The position numbers and the translations under genes are program-made. Shown here piece after piece: positions 59,399 through 64,000 of a stretch of 64,000 nucleotides of DNA. The notes beneath the pieces were generated by a model that had not been told where the DNA came from, searched no databases, and saw only the letters and a list, made by a program, of their open reading frames with translations. Position 1 is the stretch's first letter; every line of letters starts with the position of its first letter. Origin of the DNA: Annona cherimola (taxonomy: Eukaryota; Streptophyta; Magnoliopsida; Magnoliales; Annonaceae); the NCBI GenBank assembly GCA_030490835.1, contig CM059975.1, forward strand, positions 50,335,174 to 50,399,173. Direction: 5' to 3'.

Positions 59399-59834
59399 AC
59401 GTGTTGTAACTTGTGTTGCATTGGATTACCCTTATAAATCACGATTAATGTGTTTACAAGCTTTGTAACCTTACAAATTGATTAAATATTCAGATCTATG
59501 TTTGGAAGAGTGAGTTTTGGATGAGATCCACACATAAGGCATAAGTTTTCTAGCTCATGTTGTATTGAAAGTTAATATGAATAAAAATATACTTATTAAT
59601 TCTGTGTAATCTTGAGTATGTTATGTGTTTATCATCCTTGCTTTACTTAGTTGCATGGGAACATAACAATCAACTAAAATAAGATAATGATTATATGTGT
59701 TGGAAGACATGTATAAATATAAATGAACTTAGATTAGTAATCTCTACGCAATTAATTTTAAAAGGAATCAATTTAACATATCTATGAGTCATTGAATTCA
59801 TATTCCTATCCATCTTAATTATCTCAAGGCAAAC
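59399..59834 (-). mobile_element. X-family LTR fragment in inverted orientation (X3)
   Basis: Its reverse complement matches X2 from about 61850 to 62280, with landmarks GTGTTTACAAGCTTTG, GTGTTGGAAGACAT and CTTAGATTAGTAATCTCT. It is cut at 59834, where a direct X copy starts. The left border coincides with the end of the PF20167-like frame. Confidence 0.75.
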
Positions 59835-60319
59835 TAACGAGCTGCGTAAGTCAAATTAATTTGCTCATTTTAACCTAAGTATACGTGTCAATTAAGTAAT
59901 AAAGTGTGAGTTGAGTATTATTCCCCACGAGGATTGTGTTAAACAATTTAGCACCTTAAAATTCAATTGTCTAGAGTGAATTGTAAGTTTAAAGGAATTG
60001 TAATGAAAGGATTAATGACTAAACTAGGAACTTAAATATTAAATGACTAGTGGTTGAGCAGGAACAAGTTGGGACTCTTCAATTAAATCAAGGTGGATGG
60101 AAAATTAGGAATTATTGACCGTAAACTATATTCGTTTGGTTTCATTCCAATTGGTTGTGTAGAAAATTACTAACCTAAGTTCATATATATTTATATACAT
60201 CTTCCAATATAAACCTAATCCTACTTCAATATATTGCTATGTTTTTATGCAAATAAGTGAAATAAAGATTGATTAGCATATAACGTAATCACGATTACAC
60301 ATGGTTAATAGGTATATTC
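59835..60319 (+). mobile_element. X-family LTR start (X1), interrupted by element E
   Basis: It begins TAACGAGCTGCGTAAG (X2 begins TGACGAGCTGCGTATA). The GTATACGTGTCAATTAAGTAAT and CCCACGAGGATTGTGTTAA blocks follow, then GGTATATTC at 60319, where the copia LTR of element E is inserted. The remaining X1 sequence must lie to the right of the window. Confidence 0.75.
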
Positions 60320-63300
60320 TGTTGGTCCTGAGTTAATGGCAAAACCCAAGAGGGGAGGGGTGAATTAAGTTTTTAAAAATCTTTTGGTATCGCAGATGTA
60401 ACCCTTTGTGAAGTAAATCTCCTTGAACGAAAAATGTAGAGAATATAAATGCAAGTGGAATAAGCAAAACAAACTCAAGAGATTTAGGATAACTCTACCT
60501 ACTCCACTCTTCCAAGAACACACCCTTGTGCCATGGGTTCCACTATGTAAATGGAAATACAGTTAGATCACTTGCTCTCTTCTAGCTTCCAGCTTTAGGG
60601 GGCCTTTGCAGACTCCGTACAAGTAAGTGACGAGTCACACTCCAGTTACACACTACTTTGCCTTTACTTGGTATTGGTCTCTAATATCAAATCAAGTGGA
60701 AACACAAATAAACACTAAACAAAAATAACACTATACTTTACGACTGTGTAGAGAACAAGTTTCCACACAGAGAAGAACATGTGGAATGAGTTGTTGGTGG
60801 AATAGTTCAGCACTTATAGTCAATCACTTAGTTCTTCTTAGAAAGTATTTTTGATGATCACTTAAATGCTTGAGAATGGGAAGGTTGAAGCTCAATCAAT
60901 GCTCTAACTCCTTTTTTTTCATTTGATCTGTATTAAATAGGAGAGAAGTAAATTCAAACGTTTGGTGGTAGGTGGCGAGCATTTCAAGCATCAATGTTCG
61001 AATTTTTTCAACCGTTGTGATTCAAGTCGCACTCAGAGTCGACTTGAGTTGTGACTTTGGTCTTTAGCTCTTCAGTTAGGTTCCACTCCAGAGTCTACAT
61101 GGTCTCAGACTTACATTGAACCACAAGTGAAGTCGATTTGGGTTGCGACTTCACTTCTCATTTTGCTCATTTGAACTTGCACGTCTTATAACCTTGATCA
61201 TTTAACGCGGGTTCCTCTCTTTCGTCTTATATTGCCTTCAAATGTCTTTGAGTTATGCATGTAGCCCTTTAGTTTTCTTGTATGTTTGGCTTGTTCTTTT
61301 CCTTATGAACTTTCACATGTGAGTTTGCGTCTTGACTTTCAATCATATTTGAATATTCATAGTTGTTTCAAACTATTCACCTTTGGACTTAAAATGTCTT
61401 GATTTTGGCTTCTTTGTGCTCAAGTTGCATGCCTGGGTCAACTTGGTTTGCAACTTCACTCAAGTCGCGTGCTTGACTCGACTTCATGTGCAACTTCACC
61501 TAAGTCGCATGTCAGAGTCAACTTGGGTTGCGACTTGACGTTGTCAGATTCAGCTTTGAACCCCTGAAGATACCCCAAGTTGCTAACGGAGTCGACTTGG
61601 ATCGCGACTTTGACGAGCTGCGTATATGTCTATTAAAATGCTCGTTTTAACGCAAGTATACGTGCCGATCAAGTAATAAAGAGTGAGTAGAGTATCGTTC
61701 CCACGAGGATTGTGTTAAATGGATTAGCACCTTAAATCTCAATTGTCTAAGTGAATTGGTAAAATGAAGGAGAAGTTGTATCAAAGAACTAAATTAAGCT
61801 AAACTATGAAAACAATAAATGACTAAGGTAGGGTGGATATTCCCGAGGTTGCCTTGAGATGATTAAGATAGGTGGAAATACGAAGTCGTTAAATCATAGC
61901 TATGTCATTTGGTTCCATTTAAATTAGTTGTGCAGAGATTACTAATCTAGGTTCATTCATATTCATATATGTCTTCCAACACATACAAACCTAACCAAGT
62001 TTTAGTTATTTGCTATGTTCCCATGCATACAAGTAAAACAAGATTGATAACCATATAACCTAATCATGATTACACAGGGTTAATAGGTATATTCCTATCC
62101 ATATTAACATCTAACACAACATGAGTTAGAATACCTGTGCCTTATATATGGATCTTATTCAAATCCCACTTTTCCAAGCATGAATTTGAATATTAGATCA
62201 ATCCACAAGGTTGCAAAGCTTGTAAACACATTAAGCATGATATATAAGGATAATCTCAAGCAACATATGTCACAGCACAACATTATTATCAATTCAAGCA
62301 AAAGAAAACCAATATCATAAGCTATGAGTTCAAATCCTACATATCTCCCACCATAAGAAGGTTTAGCCTATTAACATGACTTCAATTCCCATTAAAATCA
62401 AGTTACAATCATCTCCAAGAATACAGAGAAAAGGAAAGAGAAAGGACAGAGAAAACTGAATCTCAGAAGCTTCCACCAACGAGATCGGATCTCCTCTTCC
62501 GATTGCATTGGAATATGGGTCCTTTTCCTTCTCTATGCGGCTCTCTCCACACCTCACTTCTTTGGTCTCTCTCTGTGAATCTCCCCCCTTTAGCATGCAG
62601 CCCTAAGAGATCTATTTATATTGGTAGCTTGCGCAGCTTACGAGTAGAAACCCGCGCATACAAATGTGTAATGGCGCCTAGGCGCCAACTCTCTGGAAGC
62701 TTTTGACCTAAAAACTCTTCTGGTTGTGTCTGTATGTTAATGAAGTGACGCCTAGGCACCCCTAGCTGGCGCCTAGGCGCTAACTCTCTAGATGCACTGT
62801 GTTGTGTGAAGTGTTGGAGATTCTGGCAAAGGCCTGTAGAATTGTGCCTAGGCGCCAACCCCATGCTCTTTCACTTGGCTCTGTTATGCATTCGACTCGC
62901 TCGCGTGCTTGTAATTCTCCGTCTTTCCTGTAAAAATGAATGAAACTAAATAAATGAACTAAAAATGCCTAATTTATACTAAAAATGCATAAAAACTACA
63001 TAATGCTCCTAAAATGCAAAGCGAGTGAAAATTTAGCTAAATTGATGCAAACTAAACCTAATCTCTTGGACTAACACGCAAAAATAGTCTGAAATGGGCT
63101 ATGATAACTCGTATTTTTATGAGTTATCAGACTTCACCCAAATCACATGTGGAGTCGACTTGGGTTGCGACTTCGCCTGCTCAAGCATCCATATTTCAAT
63201 GTTGTCTAAAAAAGATCCTTTGCAGTGGATGCTGAAGTCGACTTCAGTATCGACTTGACCTAAGTCGATGCTTGAGTCGACTCGACGTGCGGTTTGACTT

Positions 63301-63434
63301 GCCAAGCTTTGAATTCTTGAAATGTCTAAACCTTAAAGCATCTCAGAACATACATTAGTATTTTGACACTTCTCAAATTGAATTGTTAATCATCGAAACA
63401 TAGATTGTACATGATTTATTATCCTTTTATAACA
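60320..63434 (-). mobile_element. 3' LTR of copia element E, interrupted by solo LTR X2
   Basis: Plus-strand left end is TGTTGGTCCTGAGTTAATGG at 60320; right end is TTATAACA at 63434, followed by the reversed polypurine tract ATCTCTCCTTTTTTGATG. Without X2 it is about 1.6 kb. It is a more diverged member of the B/D family: the GTCGAC modules are present but with different spacing. The left flank TATTC (60315-60319) would be one half of its target duplication; the other is off the window. Confidence 0.8.
61611..63129. mobile_element. Solo X-family LTR (X2)
   Basis: It starts TGACGAGCTGCGTATATG and ends ATGAGTTATCA, with a perfect GACTT duplication (61606-61610 and 63130-63134) inside the element E LTR. 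Length is 1519 bp and it is non-coding. It holds several GGCGCCTAGGCGCC-type palindromes (62673-62686, 62768-62781 and weaker ones near 62750 and 62850) and ends in a 28-bp imperfect palindrome around TGATAACTCGTAT. The superfamily is not clear from sequence alone. Confidence 0.8.
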
Positions 63435-64000
63435 ATCTCTCCTTTTTTGATGATTGACAAAACTAATTTGAGATTAACCTTTTATTTAACAAATAAGTAT
63501 TTTATCACATTGATAATGCAGTAAAAATTCAAGACAATTCATGAATTCATGTCACATTCAATTTACCAATTTCATTCAATTCACCATAATCATCATTCAC
63601 ATCATAAAAATTTATATTCAAATCATAATAATCACTTATACTAAAAGGAAAAAACTTACATGTGCCTTAAATACAGTCTACCTATATACTAATTTATTCT
63701 TCTCCCCCTTTTTGTCAATCACCAAAAGGGAATGGAACCAAGGAGTTGAGATTTGTAAAAGACAAATGATGATATTTGATAGGGTAGCTTTTGGGGAAGC
63801 AGAGGAAAAAGGTGATCATGGAGCCTAAATAGTTAGGTCAACCTGAACTGATTCGCCCCAGTAAGGATCAAAATCAGGCAAACTGAGGATTGGTTCGCCT
63901 TGCTTATTACCAGAAGCAAGATGATATTTGATGTTTTTAAGCTCTTGGTTCAGTTTGTCTTGCCGACCGTGCATTTTCATGAGTGATATGTTGATAGCCC
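63435..64000 (-). mobile_element. Internal 3' region of element E, running off the window
   Basis: Directly inside the LTR are the polypurine tract and, near 63705-63720, a second reversed AAAAAGGGGGAGAAG tract, matching the region 43430-43450 of element B. Upstream of that tract element B has the RNase H end, but here an unrelated open frame is found. Confidence 0.7.
63825..64000 (-). CDS. C-terminal end of an unidentified element E protein
   Basis: An uninterrupted minus-strand frame enters from the window edge and stops at TAG 63825-63827 (58 codons visible). It encodes AINISLMKMHGRQDKLNQE, then LKNIKYHLASGNKQGEPILS, then an acidic tail with FDPYWGES. It has a helical, coiled-coil-like start and matches nothing in B or D. 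SIRE-type elements often carry an extra, envelope-like frame between pol and the 3' LTR; this position fits that, but nothing in the residues proves it. Confidence 0.35.
   Translation of the reverse strand, partial: AINISLMKMHGRQDKLNQELKNIKYHLASGNKQGEPILSLPDFDPYWGESVQVDLTI

Overview
This is a low-GC stretch of a plant nuclear genome, almost certainly a flowering plant. It has GT-AG introns, a single conserved plant-type metalloprotease gene, and dense nested Ty1/copia and Ty3/gypsy retrotransposons, hAT and CACTA DNA transposons, MITEs and RTE-type LINE remains. I see no prokaryotic genes, CRISPR array, rRNA or tRNA. I cannot name the species.

Left third (1-15510): one host gene on the minus strand. 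It encodes an insulin-degrading-enzyme-like M16 zinc peptidase, most like the plant peroxisomal form. Twelve exons (start codon at 15037-15039, last visible exon ending at 4563) join in frame to give the first 369 residues, including the HxxEH zinc site. The rest, about 600 residues in relatives, must lie left of the window; I found no exon in 1-4562. Introns and flank carry small tandem duplications, a Tourist-like MITE family, a fold-back repeat and two halves of an RTE LINE in opposite orientation. The 6.1-kb intron 10 holds most of these.

Middle (15534-48760): a layered transposon nest. Letters are names used only here. Z is a chromovirus whose LTR reads TGTGAGGAC...GGGGCGTTACA on the minus strand. 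Y is a second gypsy-type LTR family with a GGCGCCACA end. X is a third LTR family. The copia elements have LTRs TGTTGG...CCAACA. A CACTA transposon (19849-21436 and about 48204-48760) is split by a 5'-truncated Z element. Z's 3' LTR (21437-32060) holds a hAT element, a Y solo LTR and a copia solo LTR that itself holds a Z solo LTR. Z's pol is split by a long Y-type solo LTR (32519-46030). That LTR holds copia element B (36300-45303), whose 5' LTR holds another solo copia LTR (37768-39394). Target-site duplications (TSDs) are visible for nearly every layer, so the order of insertion can be read directly.

Right third (48761-64000): decayed copia LTR, an Athila-like gag-protease remnant, a second chromovirus tail with LTR, copia element D (minus, 5' LTR to mid reverse transcriptase), an older copia integrase remnant, a pseudogene resembling the putative plant transposon protein domain, X-family LTR copies, and the 3' LTR of a third copia element (E) that runs off the right edge.

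No transposon here looks autonomous. Their genes are broken by stops, frameshifts or deletions. The only plausibly functional gene is the peptidase. Family names come from motifs recalled from known families, not from a database search.
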